A DNA stretch of 64,000 nucleotides, taken from assembly GCF_029223485.1 (NCBI RefSeq), contig NZ_JARHTP010000022.1, forward strand, positions 120,656 to 184,655, written 5' to 3'. Source of the stretch: Streptomyces coacervatus (GTDB lineage Bacteria; Actinomycetota; Actinomycetes; Streptomycetales; Streptomycetaceae). The notes below the pieces were generated by a model. The model was given only the letters and a program-made list of their open reading frames with translations, had not been told where the DNA came from and did not search any database. Below are positions 7,656-16,212 of the stretch, piece after piece; position 1 is the first letter of the stretch, and each line of letters begins with the position of its first letter. The translations under genes and the position numbers were made by a program.

Positions 7656-9406
7656 CGACAGGCCACCTCCCCGTCGCCGAACCCGCCGCCGTGCGCCGCG
7701 CCATGCTCCGGCTGATGCAAGCAGACCGCAGAGCCTTCGCAGCCGCACTCGCACTGAACGCACTGGCCGCCGCGGCCGGTCTCGCCGGACCGTGGCTGCT
7801 CGGCCGCATCGTGGACGAGGTCCGGACCGGTCACGGCGTCGCGGCCGTGGACCGCCTGGCGGTCGGCATCCTCGTCGCCTCGCTGGCCCAGCTGCTGCTG
7901 GCCCGCTGGGCCCGCTATGTGGGCCACCGCTTCGGCGAGCGCACACTCGCCCGGGTGCGCGAGGAGTTCGTCGACCGGGCACTGGCGATGCCCGCGTCGG
8001 TGGTGGAGCGGGCCGGCGCCGGCGATCTCACCGCGCGCGGGACGGCCGACGTGAGCACCGTGGGCACCACGCTGCGTGACGTCGGGCCCGAACTGTTGGT
8101 CAGCACCGTGCAGGCGCTGTTCATCATGGGCGCCGTCTTCGCGCTCGACCCGCTGCTGGGTCTCTTCGGGGTGCTCGGGCTGACGCCCATCTGGTGTGCG
8201 CTGCGCTGGTATCTGCGCCGGGCCCGCGACGGCTATCTCGCGGAGGGCGCGGCCACCTCGGAGGTCGCCGAGATCCTCGCGGCGACCGCGTCCGGGGCCC
8301 GCACGGTGGAGGCGTTCGGGCTGCAGGAGCGGCGGATCGCGGCGAGCCGGGACGCGCTGGACACCTCACGGCGGACCCGCCTCTACACCCTGTTCCTGCG
8401 CAGCGTGTTCTTCCCGGCGGTCGAGGTGTCGTACACCGTCCCCGTGGCGGGGGTGCTGCTGGTGGGCGGGGTGCTGCACGCGCGCGGGGCGGTGGGGCTC
8501 GGTGACGTGGTGGCGGCCGCGCTGTATCTGCGGCAGTTCACCGAACCGCTGGACCAGATCCTGATGCGGGTGGAGCAGCTGCAGAGCAGCAACGCCTCGT
8601 TCGCCCGGGTGGAGGGCCTGGCCGCGGCCCCGCGGTCCGCCCCGGACGAGGACTCGCCCGTCCCCGCCGACGACCGTATCGACGTGGCCGGCGTGCGCTA
8701 CTCCTACGACCGCGGCGGCGAGGTGCTGCACGGCGTCGACCTGACCGTACGGCCCGGCGAGCGGCTCGCGGTGGTCGGGCCGTCCGGCGCCGGGAAGACC
8801 ACGCTCAGCCGGCTCCTCGCGGGCGTCGACGCGCCCACCGAGGGCAGGGTGACCGTCGGCGGGGTGCCCGTCGTCGGCCTCGGCCCCGAGCAGCTGCGCC
8901 GCCAGGTCGTCCTGGTCACCCAGGAGCACCATGTGTTCCTCGGCTCGGTCCGCGACAACCTGCGTATTGCCGAACCGGCCGCCACGGACGAGGAGTTGTG
9001 GGCGGCGCTGACGGCGGTGGGCGCCGACGACTGGGTGCGCGAACTGCCGGACGGCCTGGACACCCCGCTCGGCGAGGGAGGTTCCCGCACCGACGGCTCC
9101 CAGGCGCAGCAACTCGCCCTCGCCCGGGTGGTCCTGGCCGACCCGCACACCCTGATCCTCGACGAGGCCACCGCCCTCCTCGACCCGACGACCGCCCGCC
9201 ACACCGAGCGCGCCCTGGCCGCCGTGCTGGAAGGCCGCACGGTCATCGCCATCGCCCACCGCCTGCACACCGCCCATGACGCGGACCGGGTGGCCGTGAT
9301 GGAGGACGGCCGGCTGTCCGAACTCGGCACGCACGACGAACTGGTGGCGGCCGAGGGCGCGTACGCGGCGCTGTGGCACACCTGGCACGGCGAGCCGTCG
9401 CCGTAG
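7652..9406 (+). CDS. ABC half-exporter, catalytic subunit of pair 2
   Basis: A 584-residue exporter half starting at GTG 7652, inside the stop of the preceding gene (4-nt overlap). The first 300 residues hold the six membrane helices. The ATPase has Walker A GPSGAGKTT, Q-loop VTQEHHVF, Walker B LILDEATALLD and H-loop AIAHRLHT, all consistent with hydrolysis, but the signature is degraded to SRTDGSQAQQ. The degraded signature would face the partner that lacks Walker A, so the pair is a matched asymmetric exporter with one working site, composed of this Walker A/B and the partner's intact LSGGQ. Substrate unknown. Confidence 0.88.
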   Translation: MTTGHLPVAEPAAVRRAMLRLMQADRRAFAAALALNALAAAAGLAGPWLLGRIVDEVRTGHGVAAVDRLAVGILVASLAQLLLARWARYVGHRFGERTLARVREEFVDRALAMPASVVERAGAGDLTARGTADVSTVGTTLRDVGPELLVSTVQALFIMGAVFALDPLLGLFGVLGLTPIWCALRWYLRRARDGYLAEGAATSEVAEILAATASGARTVEAFGLQERRIAASRDALDTSRRTRLYTLFLRSVFFPAVEVSYTVPVAGVLLVGGVLHARGAVGLGDVVAAALYLRQFTEPLDQILMRVEQLQSSNASFARVEGLAAAPRSAPDEDSPVPADDRIDVAGVRYSYDRGGEVLHGVDLTVRPGERLAVVGPSGAGKTTLSRLLAGVDAPTEGRVTVGGVPVVGLGPEQLRRQVVLVTQEHHVFLGSVRDNLRIAEPAATDEELWAALTAVGADDWVRELPDGLDTPLGEGGSRTDGSQAQQLALARVVLADPHTLILDEATALLDPTTARHTERALAAVLEGRTVIAIAHRLHTAHDADRVAVMEDGRLSELGTHDELVAAEGAYAALWHTWHGEPSP

Positions 9407-9436
9407 GAATCACGGGAGACACAGGAGGCACAGGAG

Positions 9437-9772
9437 TCACACTGCGTCCGGCCCCCGCTCCCGCGTCCTGATCCGCACCACCTCCTCCACCGGCGTCACC
9501 CACACCGTGCCGCCGCCCGTGCCGCGGGCGCCCGCGGCACGGATGACGCGGACCAGGTCGGCGGCGTCGAAGTCGAGGGTGAGGATGTCGAGGCGGAGCT
9601 GCGGGGCGAGGTTCACGCGGTACTCGCTGCCCCGGTAGATCTCCACCCGGACGGTCCTGGGCACATACGCCTGCACCTCTGTCACGGTCACTCCGCGCAC
9701 CCCGAAGGACTGCAGTGCCTTCATGACGTCGGGGACGCGGTGCGGGGGGAGGACCGCGGTGACGAGTTTCAT
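9437..9772 (-). CDS. Divergent PII-family (GlnB/GlnK-like) protein
   Basis: At 111 residues this has PII length and framework: MKLVTAVLPP start, TVTEVQ strand, T-loop end YRGSEY with Tyr46 and Tyr51, and C-terminal VVRIRTRE. Against canonical PII (from memory of E. coli GlnB) the ligand residues are altered: Gly37 to Val, Gln39 to Arg, Lys58 to Gln, and the GDGK nucleotide loop becomes GGGT. Gln39 and Lys58 normally hold 2-oxoglutarate and Asp88/Lys90 help hold ATP. It therefore probably senses something else or binds constitutively. Its position directly after amtB on the same strand (stop of amtB 25 nt upstream) suggests that it gates that channel. No second nitrogen gene is nearby. Confidence 0.85.
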   Translation of the reverse strand: MKLVTAVLPPHRVPDVMKALQSFGVRGVTVTEVQAYVPRTVRVEIYRGSEYRVNLAPQLRLDILTLDFDAADLVRVIRAAGARGTGGGTVWVTPVEEVVRIRTRERGPDAV

Positions 9773-9797
9773 GGGGAGCTCCTCAACTCCCCGTCCC

Positions 9798-11228
9798 TCA
9801 GCCGGAGTCCGGTTCCACCGCCTCCTTCTGCGGGCTCGGCGCAGGTGCCGAAGCGGCCACCGGGACCGGTTCCGCCGCCGACGCCACCGCCGTCTCCGCC
9901 GGGTACGCCTCCTCGTCGTGCACCGCGAGGTCGCCGCTCTCCAGCACCGCGTCGGGCGCCCGGAGTTTCACGAACAGGCCGATGCCCTTGAGGATCAGGA
10001 AGGTCATCACGGCGTCGTAGAGGATGATCGTGCCGGCCGACCCCGCCTGCTTCCACAGCTGGTCGAAGTTGCCGTAGAGCCAGCCGCTGGTGGAGAAGGC
10101 CGTGGAGCCGTCCTTGTTGAGGTAGACCGCCATGGCGGGGTCGGCGAAGATGCCGACCAGCAGGCCGCCCGCCAGGCCCGCGATGCCGTGGGTGTACACC
10201 ACCCCGAGCGCGTCGTCGACCTTGTTGAAGGGCCGGACCTTGGAGAGGTAGTTCCAGGCCAGCCAGACGATCGACGACGCGATGATGCCGATGTAGATCG
10301 CGCCGATGCCGGTCACGAAGCCCGCCGCCGGGGTGATCGCGACAAGCCCCACGATCATGCCGTTGATGCCGCCGAGGAAGGTCGGCTTGCGCTGCGGGCC
10401 CGCGAACATGTCCCACAGCACCCACACCAGCAGCGCAACCGCCGTACAGAGATTGGTGTTGAGGACGGCGGCAGCGGCGTTGTGGCCGCCGAAGTACATG
10501 TCACCGCCGTTGAAGCCGTTCCAGCCGAGCCAGAGGATGCCCGCGCCGACCGCGACCATGGGGAGGTTGTTGGGGACGCCGTGCGCCCGGTCGCGGGCGA
10601 GGCGCGGGCCGATCACCGCGGCCGCCACGAAGCCCGAGGTGCCGGCGGCGAGATGGATCACGTAGCCGCCCGAGTAGTCGAGCGCGCCCTGGGCCGCCCA
10701 CCAGCCGCCGCCCCACAGCAGGAAGGCGTTGACGGTGTAGACGAGGGTCGACCACAGGGGGACGAAGAGCAGCCATGCGCGGATGTTCATGCGTCCGATC
10801 ACGCTGCCCATGAAGAGCAGGGGCGTGATCGCTGCGAACGCGAAGTGGAAGTACGCCAGCGTGGACTGGGAGAAGCGGAAGTGCGGCATCAGGTCGGTGC
10901 CGTTGATCAGCGGTATCCATGCCTGCTGCTGTTCGCTCGCCGAGCCGACGATCGTGCCGGGGCGGCCGACGAAAGCGCCGAGGATGCCGGGCCAGTGGGA
11001 GTTCAGGGGTTCGCCGAACCCCATCTTGAACTCCCAGAGCACCCAGCCGACCAGGACCAGCGAGAAGCCGGTGAAAGCCATGAACATGGTGTTCACGACC
11101 CACTTGCGCTGGACCAGACCACCGTAGAGGATCGCGATACCGGGGATGCTCATCATTCCGACGAGCGTGGCCGCGACGAGTTGCCAGGCGTTGTCGCCGG
11201 CGTCGAGCCATGAGGGATAGGGGATCAC
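9798..11228 (-). CDS. amtB: Ammonium channel AmtB
   Basis: A 476-residue Amt/MEP/Rh protein with about 11 membrane spans, starting GTG 11228 (VIPYPSWLDAGDNAW). The first membrane helix contains SIPGIAILYGGLV. The twin pore histidines are recognisable in YVIHLAAGTSG and VVYTHGIAGLAGG, and FNGGDMYFGGHNAAA is a family motif region. The C-terminal tail after the last helix (about 45 residues, ending PQKEAVEPDSG) is Ala/Pro-rich. It conducts ammonium or ammonia across the membrane and is normally gated by a PII protein, here plausibly the divergent PII gene downstream. The start is supported by GGAGGGGAG 11 nt upstream; the open frame continues upstream, but that part is Arg-rich and lacks family similarity. 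Confidence 0.92.
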   Translation of the reverse strand: MIPYPSWLDAGDNAWQLVAATLVGMMSIPGIAILYGGLVQRKWVVNTMFMAFTGFSLVLVGWVLWEFKMGFGEPLNSHWPGILGAFVGRPGTIVGSASEQQQAWIPLINGTDLMPHFRFSQSTLAYFHFAFAAITPLLFMGSVIGRMNIRAWLLFVPLWSTLVYTVNAFLLWGGGWWAAQGALDYSGGYVIHLAAGTSGFVAAAVIGPRLARDRAHGVPNNLPMVAVGAGILWLGWNGFNGGDMYFGGHNAAAAVLNTNLCTAVALLVWVLWDMFAGPQRKPTFLGGINGMIVGLVAITPAAGFVTGIGAIYIGIIASSIVWLAWNYLSKVRPFNKVDDALGVVYTHGIAGLAGGLLVGIFADPAMAVYLNKDGSTAFSTSGWLYGNFDQLWKQAGSAGTIILYDAVMTFLILKGIGLFVKLRAPDAVLESGDLAVHDEEAYPAETAVASAAEPVPVAASAPAPSPQKEAVEPDSG

Positions 11229-11575
11229 TGCACCGTCAACTCCCCTCCAGGGAGCGGCGGTCCGGCGACCGCCGGTTGCACGGCAGGATCCTGCCGGAGC
11301 TGTTGCCCCTCGGTTCCGGGGGCATGTCGCCGGAGCAAATTTCCGCTCACGATCCAACACGCGGTCCGCATAACGAACATGAACACCCGGACAACGAACC
11401 ATTTCCGGCCAACTTCGTGACGCGCTCCTGACAGGGCGAGAATCTCCTGCCACCCTTCCCACAGCTTCAACACAGCAACCCCACAAGCTCCATCCCCATG
11501 TTCTGCCCGGTCGGTCGACCCACCGTCCGGATCTCCCTGGCCGCGCAACCCGCGGCCACGCAGAAGGAGTCAGTG
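11229..11575. other. Divergent promoter region between amtB and the M4 protease
   Basis: About 350 bp without a gene. It separates amtB (minus) from the first metalloprotease (plus), so it must carry both promoters. The stretch around 11366-11405 is locally AT-richer (ATAACGAACATGAAC and CCATTTCC) and could hold the amtB control region, but I find no clear GlnR box. Nothing else recognisable. Confidence 0.5.
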
Positions 11576-13591
11576 TTGAGAAGCAGTTCCTCTCGCAGAC
11601 GCACCTCCCACATCGTCGCCGTCGCCGGCGTCACCGCCCTGCTCGCCGCGGCCGTCCAGTCGGGCGCCGCGTCCGCCGCCCCGGCCTCGTCCACGAGCAA
11701 GGCCCACGCGGCCGTCAAGCTCTCCCCCTCCCAGCGCGCCGAGCTGATACGCGACGCCGACACCGCCCGCGCACAGACCGCCAAGGACATAGGCCTCGGC
11801 GCCAAGGAGAAGCTGGTCGCCAAGGACGTCGTCAAGGACACCGACGGCACCCTGCACACCCGCTACGAGCGCACCTACGACGGCCTCCCGGTCCTCGGCG
11901 GCGACCTGGTCGTCGACACCGCCAAGTCGGGCGCCACCAAGGGCGTCATCAAGGCGACGAACGCGGCCATCAAGGTCTCCGACGTCACCCCTGACATCAC
12001 CAAGGCCGCAGCCGAGCAGCAGGCCGTGAAGCGCGCGAAGGCCCTCGGCTCCACCAAGTCCACCGCCGACAGCGCCCGCAAGGTGATCTGGGCGGCGAGC
12101 GGCAAGCCGGTCCTCGCGTACGAGACGGTCATCGGCGGCTTCCAGGACGACGGCACCCCGAACCAGCTGCACGTCATCACCGACGCCACCACCGGCAAGA
12201 AGCTCTTCGAGTACCAGGGCATCGAGAACGCGACCGGCACCGGCAACACGCAGTACAGCGGCACGGTCTCGCTGACGACGACCCAGTCGGGCTCGAACTA
12301 CAACCTGACCGACGGCGACCGCGGTGGCCACAAGACGTACAACCTGAACCACGGCACGTCCGGCACCGGCACGCTGTTCTCGCAGACCAGCAACACGTGG
12401 GGCAACGGCACCACGTCGAACGCGGGGACCGCGGGCGCGGACGCGCACTACGGGGCCGCGGAGACCTGGGACTTCTACAAGAACACCTTCGGCCGCAGCG
12501 GCATCAAGAACAACGGCGTCGGCGCCTACTCCCGCGTCCACTACGGCAATTCGTATGTGAACGCGTTCTGGGACGACGGCTGCTTCTGCATGACGTACGG
12601 CGACGGGTCCAACAACGCGGACCCGCTGACCTCGCTGGACGTGGCGGGCCACGAGATGACCCACGGCGTCACCTCCAACACCGCGGGTCTCAACTACAGC
12701 GGCGAGTCCGGCGGCCTCAATGAGGCGACCTCGGACATCCTCGGCGGCGTCGGCGTCGAGTTCTACGCCAACAACTCGTCCGACCCGGGCGACTACCTCA
12801 TCGGCGAGAAGATCGACATCAACGGCGACGGCACCCCGCTGCGCTACATGGACAAGCCCAGCAAGGACGGCGGCTCCGCCGACTCCTGGTACTCGGGTGT
12901 CGGCAACCTCGACGTGCACTACTCCTCGGGTGTCGCCAACCACTTCTTCTATCTGCTGAGCGAGGGCAGCGGCGCCAAGGTCATCAACGGCGTCAGCTAC
13001 AACTCGCCCACCGCGGACGGGCTTCCGGTCACCGGCATCGGCCGGGACAAGGCGCTGGCGATCTGGTACCGGGCGCTGACCACGAAGTTCACGTCCACCA
13101 CCAACTACGCGAGCGCCCGCACCGGCACGCTCGCGGCGGCGGGTGAGCTGTACGGCACCACGTCCACCGAGTACAAGGCCGTGCAGGACGCGTGGGCGGG
13201 CGTCGCGGTCGGCTCTCGCTCCGGCGGGGGCGGCGGGACCGGGACGTCGTACGAGAACACCACCCCGCTGTCGATCCCGGACAACGGGCCGGCCGTCAGC
13301 TCGTCGATCACCGTCTCCGGCAGGAGCGGAAACGCGCCAAGCAACCTCCAGGTGACCGTGGACATCACGCACACCTGGCGGGGCGACCTGGTGATCGATC
13401 TGCTCGGTCCCTCGGGCACCGCGTACCGCCTGAAGAACTTCAGCTCCTCGGACTCGGCCGACAACGTAAAGGCGACCTACACGGTCAACGCCTCCTCCGA
13501 AGCGGCCAACGGGACCTGGAAATTGAGGATCCAGGACCAGGCCGCGCAGGACGTCGGCACGCTCAACAGCTGGAAGGTGACGTTCCCGTAG
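11576..13591 (+). CDS. Secreted M4 metalloprotease with C-terminal P-domain
   Basis: A 671-residue thermolysin-family protease. The first 40 residues form a signal peptide (basic RSSSSRRR, hydrophobic core, Ala-X-Ala cleavage near AASAAPAS). A FTP/PepSY-type propeptide follows, then the catalytic domain with GHEMTHG (zinc ligands His359 and His363, catalytic Glu360) and the third ligand Glu383 in GGLNEATSD, exactly 24 residues after the first His as in thermolysin. After a Gly-rich linker (SGGGGGTGTS) the last 115 residues are a P/Homo-B domain (SIPDNGPAVSSSI ... THTWRGDLVIDL). I chose TTG 11576 because AAGGAG ends 6 nt before it; GTG 11573 is possible but tight. It is a paralogue of the next gene. 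Confidence 0.93.
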   Translation: MRSSSSRRRTSHIVAVAGVTALLAAAVQSGAASAAPASSTSKAHAAVKLSPSQRAELIRDADTARAQTAKDIGLGAKEKLVAKDVVKDTDGTLHTRYERTYDGLPVLGGDLVVDTAKSGATKGVIKATNAAIKVSDVTPDITKAAAEQQAVKRAKALGSTKSTADSARKVIWAASGKPVLAYETVIGGFQDDGTPNQLHVITDATTGKKLFEYQGIENATGTGNTQYSGTVSLTTTQSGSNYNLTDGDRGGHKTYNLNHGTSGTGTLFSQTSNTWGNGTTSNAGTAGADAHYGAAETWDFYKNTFGRSGIKNNGVGAYSRVHYGNSYVNAFWDDGCFCMTYGDGSNNADPLTSLDVAGHEMTHGVTSNTAGLNYSGESGGLNEATSDILGGVGVEFYANNSSDPGDYLIGEKIDINGDGTPLRYMDKPSKDGGSADSWYSGVGNLDVHYSSGVANHFFYLLSEGSGAKVINGVSYNSPTADGLPVTGIGRDKALAIWYRALTTKFTSTTNYASARTGTLAAAGELYGTTSTEYKAVQDAWAGVAVGSRSGGGGGTGTSYENTTPLSIPDNGPAVSSSITVSGRSGNAPSNLQVTVDITHTWRGDLVIDLLGPSGTAYRLKNFSSSDSADNVKATYTVNASSEAANGTWKLRIQDQAAQDVGTLNSWKVTFP

Positions 13592-13616
13592 ACCGCGCGT
13601 AGCGGCATCGGAAACA

Positions 13617-13654
13617 GGGCGCCGTCCCGGGTTCAACTCCCCGGGGCGGCGCCC
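13617..13654 (+). terminator. Terminator after the first M4 protease
   Basis: GGGCGCCG-TCCCGGG pairs with CCCGGGG-CGGCGCCC around a short loop, followed by GTTTAC. It lies 25 nt after the stop codon. Confidence 0.8.
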
Positions 13655-13827
13655 GTTTACATACCTGAAACGTTAACCAGACAGTCGATTTTCAGCCAAC
13701 ATCACTTGGGGGTCATGACATGTACGCGCCTTGATGACACTCTTCCCCACAACCGCCGCACAACTTCACAGCAACTCCGGCCGGGCGCCCCACGCCGTGC
13801 CGGACTCCCCCACCACAAGGAGCTTGT

Positions 13828-15492
13828 GTGACCCCCCTCTACGCGCGTCACAAGCGCTCGACTCTGGCCATCGCAACCGCCGTTGCCGCCGGAGCCCTGC
13901 TCACCACCGGTCTGACCACCGGTTCGGCCGCCGCCCAGACCAAGGCGGACTCCACGGCCACGGCCCGTACGGCCGGCGCCCCCGCCGCGCTCTCGGCCAC
14001 GTCCCGCACCGCTCTCATCCAGAAGGCGCAGGACAACGTTGCCGCGACGGCTCAGCAGATAGGCCTCGGCACCAAGGAAAAGCTGGTCGTCAAGGACGTC
14101 GTCAAGGACGCCGACGGCACGGTCCACACCCGCTACGAGCGCACCTACGCGGGCCTGCCGGTCCTCGGCGGCGACCTGGTCGTCGCGACGAAGTCCGGCA
14201 AGACCGAGAGCGTCACCAAGGCGACGAAGGCGGCCATCAAGGTGGCCTCGCTCAAGCCGCAGATCGCCACCGCCAAGGCCGAGAAGCAGGCGCTGACCGC
14301 CGCCAAGGCCGCGGGCTCTGACAAGACCTCGGCCGACAAGGCCCGCAAGGTCATCTGGGCCGGCTCCGGCAAGCCCGTCCTCGCCATCGAGACCGTGGTC
14401 GGCGGCCTCCAGGACGACGGCACCCCGAACGCGCTGCACGTCATCACCGACGCGGCCACGGGCAAGAAGCTCTTCCAGTACCAGGCCATCGAGAACGCGA
14501 CCGGCACCGGCAAGACGCTGTACTCGGGCACGGTCAGCCTCACCGTCACCCAGTCGGGCTCGACGTACAACCTGACCGACGCCAGCCGCGGCGGCCACAA
14601 GACGTACAACCTCAAGCGGGCCACCTCCGGCACCGGCACGCTGGTCTCCAGCTCGTCCAGCACCTTCGGCACCGGCACCGCCTCCAGCTCCTCCAGCAAC
14701 CAGACGGCCGCCGCCGACGCCGCCTATGGCGCGCAGGAGACCTGGGACTACTACAAGTCCACCTTCGGCCGCAGCGGCATCAAGAACGACGGCGCGGCCG
14801 CCTACTCCCGCGTCCACTACGGCAGCTCGTACGTCAACGCCTTCTGGGACGACGACTGCTTCTGCATGACGTACGGCGACGGCGAGAGCAACACGGACCC
14901 GCTGACCTCGCTGGACGTGGCCGGTCACGAGATGACCCACGGCGTCACCGCCAACACCGCGGGCCTGGACTACAGCGGCGAGTCCGGCGGCCTCAACGAG
15001 GCGACCTCCGACATCCTCGGCGGCGTCGGCGTCGAGTTCTACGCCAACAACGCGTCCGACCCGGGCGACTACCTCATCGGCGAGAAGATCGACATCAACG
15101 GCGACGGCACCCCGCTGCGCTACTTCGACAAGCCCAGCAAGGACGGCGGCTCGGCGGACTCCTGGTCCTCCTCCGTCGGCAACCTGGACGTGCACTACTC
15201 GTCCGGTGTCGCGAACCACTTCTTCTACCTGCTGGCCGAGGGCAGCGGTTCGAAGACGATCAACGGCGTCAGCTACAACTCGCCGACGTCCAACGGCTCC
15301 ACGGTCACCGGCATCGGCCGGGACAAGGCGCTGCAGATCTGGTACAAGGCGCTGACCGAGTACTTCACCTCGACCACCAACTACAAGGCGGCCCGCACGG
15401 GCACGCTGTCGGCGGCGGCCGACCTGTACGGGTCCAGCAGCACCGAGTACAAGACGGTCGCCGCGGCCTGGTCCGCGGTCAACGTGAGCTGA
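13828..15492 (+). CDS. Secreted M4 metalloprotease, P-domain-less paralogue
   Basis: A 554-residue secreted thermolysin-type protease starting at GTG 13828 behind a clear AAGGAG. The signal peptide has a basic start (RHKRS) and a hydrophobic core ending near GSAAAQT. The propeptide shares long identical runs with the upstream protease (LVVKDVVKDADGT, GLPVLGGDLVV). The active site is GHEMTHG with His367 first, and the third zinc ligand is in GGLNEATSD. It ends directly after the catalytic domain (SAVNVS), so the P-domain of its neighbour is absent. A Ser-rich linker (SSSSSTFGTGTASSSSSN) sits between propeptide and catalytic part. The pair looks like a tandem duplication followed by gain or loss of the P-domain. 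Confidence 0.93.
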   Translation: MTPLYARHKRSTLAIATAVAAGALLTTGLTTGSAAAQTKADSTATARTAGAPAALSATSRTALIQKAQDNVAATAQQIGLGTKEKLVVKDVVKDADGTVHTRYERTYAGLPVLGGDLVVATKSGKTESVTKATKAAIKVASLKPQIATAKAEKQALTAAKAAGSDKTSADKARKVIWAGSGKPVLAIETVVGGLQDDGTPNALHVITDAATGKKLFQYQAIENATGTGKTLYSGTVSLTVTQSGSTYNLTDASRGGHKTYNLKRATSGTGTLVSSSSSTFGTGTASSSSSNQTAAADAAYGAQETWDYYKSTFGRSGIKNDGAAAYSRVHYGSSYVNAFWDDDCFCMTYGDGESNTDPLTSLDVAGHEMTHGVTANTAGLDYSGESGGLNEATSDILGGVGVEFYANNASDPGDYLIGEKIDINGDGTPLRYFDKPSKDGGSADSWSSSVGNLDVHYSSGVANHFFYLLAEGSGSKTINGVSYNSPTSNGSTVTGIGRDKALQIWYKALTEYFTSTTNYKAARTGTLSAAADLYGSSSTEYKTVAAAWSAVNVS

Positions 15493-15509
15493 CCCGAGGG
15501 GGGTTGGCT

Positions 15510-15546
15510 GGCGGTACCCGGGAGGAAGGCATTCCCGGGTACCGCC
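15510..15546 (+). terminator. Terminator after the second M4 protease
   Basis: GGCGGTACCCGGGA and TTCCCGGGTACCGCC form a near-perfect stem of about 14 bp with an 8-nt loop, followed by CTACTCTTG. It starts 17 nt after the stop codon. Confidence 0.85.
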
Positions 15547-15561
15547 CTACTCTTGTGTCCC

Positions 15562-16080
15562 ATGCGCCTGGAGGACTTCACCTACGACGACGTCGGCGGC
15601 ACCCGCCGACGCGGTTTCTGCCCGCCGGGCTTCCGCCCCCTGGACGTGCGCACGCGCATCGGTGAGGGGGAACCCTGCTTCCGCAGAGCGGCCGACGCGG
15701 TCCTCAGCTGGGAGATGCACCGGGAACTGGGCGTGGGCATCGACGCGAGCGCGGACCGCGCCGCCCCGGACGTCGACGTCACCGTCACGCTCGCCGGGGT
15801 GATCAAGGCCCCGTGCCGCATCATCTACACGGTCGACGAACCCCGCCGCGCGGGCTGGGCGTACGGCACGCTGACCGGGCACCCGGAGTGCGGCGAGGAA
15901 CTCTTCGTCGTGGAACGGACGGGCGACGGCACGGTGTGGCTGACGGTGTCCGCGTTCAGCAGGCCCGCGAAGTGGTATGCGAAGGCCGGCGGCCCGGCCA
16001 CACGGGGGCTGCAGAACGCTTACGCGCGGCGGTGCGGGAAGGTTCTTCAGCAGTTGTGCGCGCCGCTCTCCGAGGGGTGA
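15562..16080 (+). CDS. DUF1990 family protein
   Basis: A 172-residue soluble protein with no signal peptide or membrane segment. Family features are PPGFRPLDVRTRIGEGEPCF near residue 25, VLSWEMHRELGVGI, and GYGTLxGHPECGEE-like AYGTLTGHPECGEELFVVE, which I recognise as the DUF1990 fold related to START/SRPBCC lipid-binding proteins. The biochemical role is not known to me. I start at ATG 15562; a TTG three codons upstream is also in frame. Only 15 nt separate the preceding terminator from its start, so its promoter may lie within or before that terminator. Confidence 0.75.
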   Translation: MRLEDFTYDDVGGTRRRGFCPPGFRPLDVRTRIGEGEPCFRRAADAVLSWEMHRELGVGIDASADRAAPDVDVTVTLAGVIKAPCRIIYTVDEPRRAGWAYGTLTGHPECGEELFVVERTGDGTVWLTVSAFSRPAKWYAKAGGPATRGLQNAYARRCGKVLQQLCAPLSEG

Positions 16081-16152
16081 GCGGGGTCTGGGAGCGCCGT
16101 CCCTGGGGGCTGCCGCCCCCAGACCCCCGCTTTCGGCCTGAACGGCCTCGTC

Positions 16153-16173
16153 CTCAAACGCCGGACGGGCTGA
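16153..16173 (+). repeat. 21-bp Streptomyces 3'-end repeat, copy A
   Basis: CTCAAACGCCGGACGGGCTG-A, followed by a partial second copy (CACCGGACGGGCTGAA, 16185-16200). It lies between the convergent DUF1990 and glgP genes, about 40 nt before the glgP stop. The reverse complement occurs at 63976-63996 and a one-base variant at 28285-28305. Confidence 0.8.
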
Positions 16174-16212
16174 AAAGCCTGAAGCACCGGACGGGCTGAA
16201 AGCGCGCGCCCC

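Noticed and set aside
11366..11410. GlnR box for amtB
   Set aside because: ATAAC-N6-GAACA only partly fits the GTnAC-N6-GAAAC pattern and no second half-site follows at the right spacing.
13702..13827. Possible short gene between the two M4 proteases
   Set aside because: Only a terminator, a promoter-like AT-richer patch and the second gene's ribosome binding site are seen; small frames have no family features.
11570..15219. Very long minus-strand open frames opposite both M4 proteases
   Set aside because: They mirror the protease genes, are Val/Arg/Gly-rich with no recognisable domain, and arise from high third-position GC; the plus-strand genes have full family motifs.
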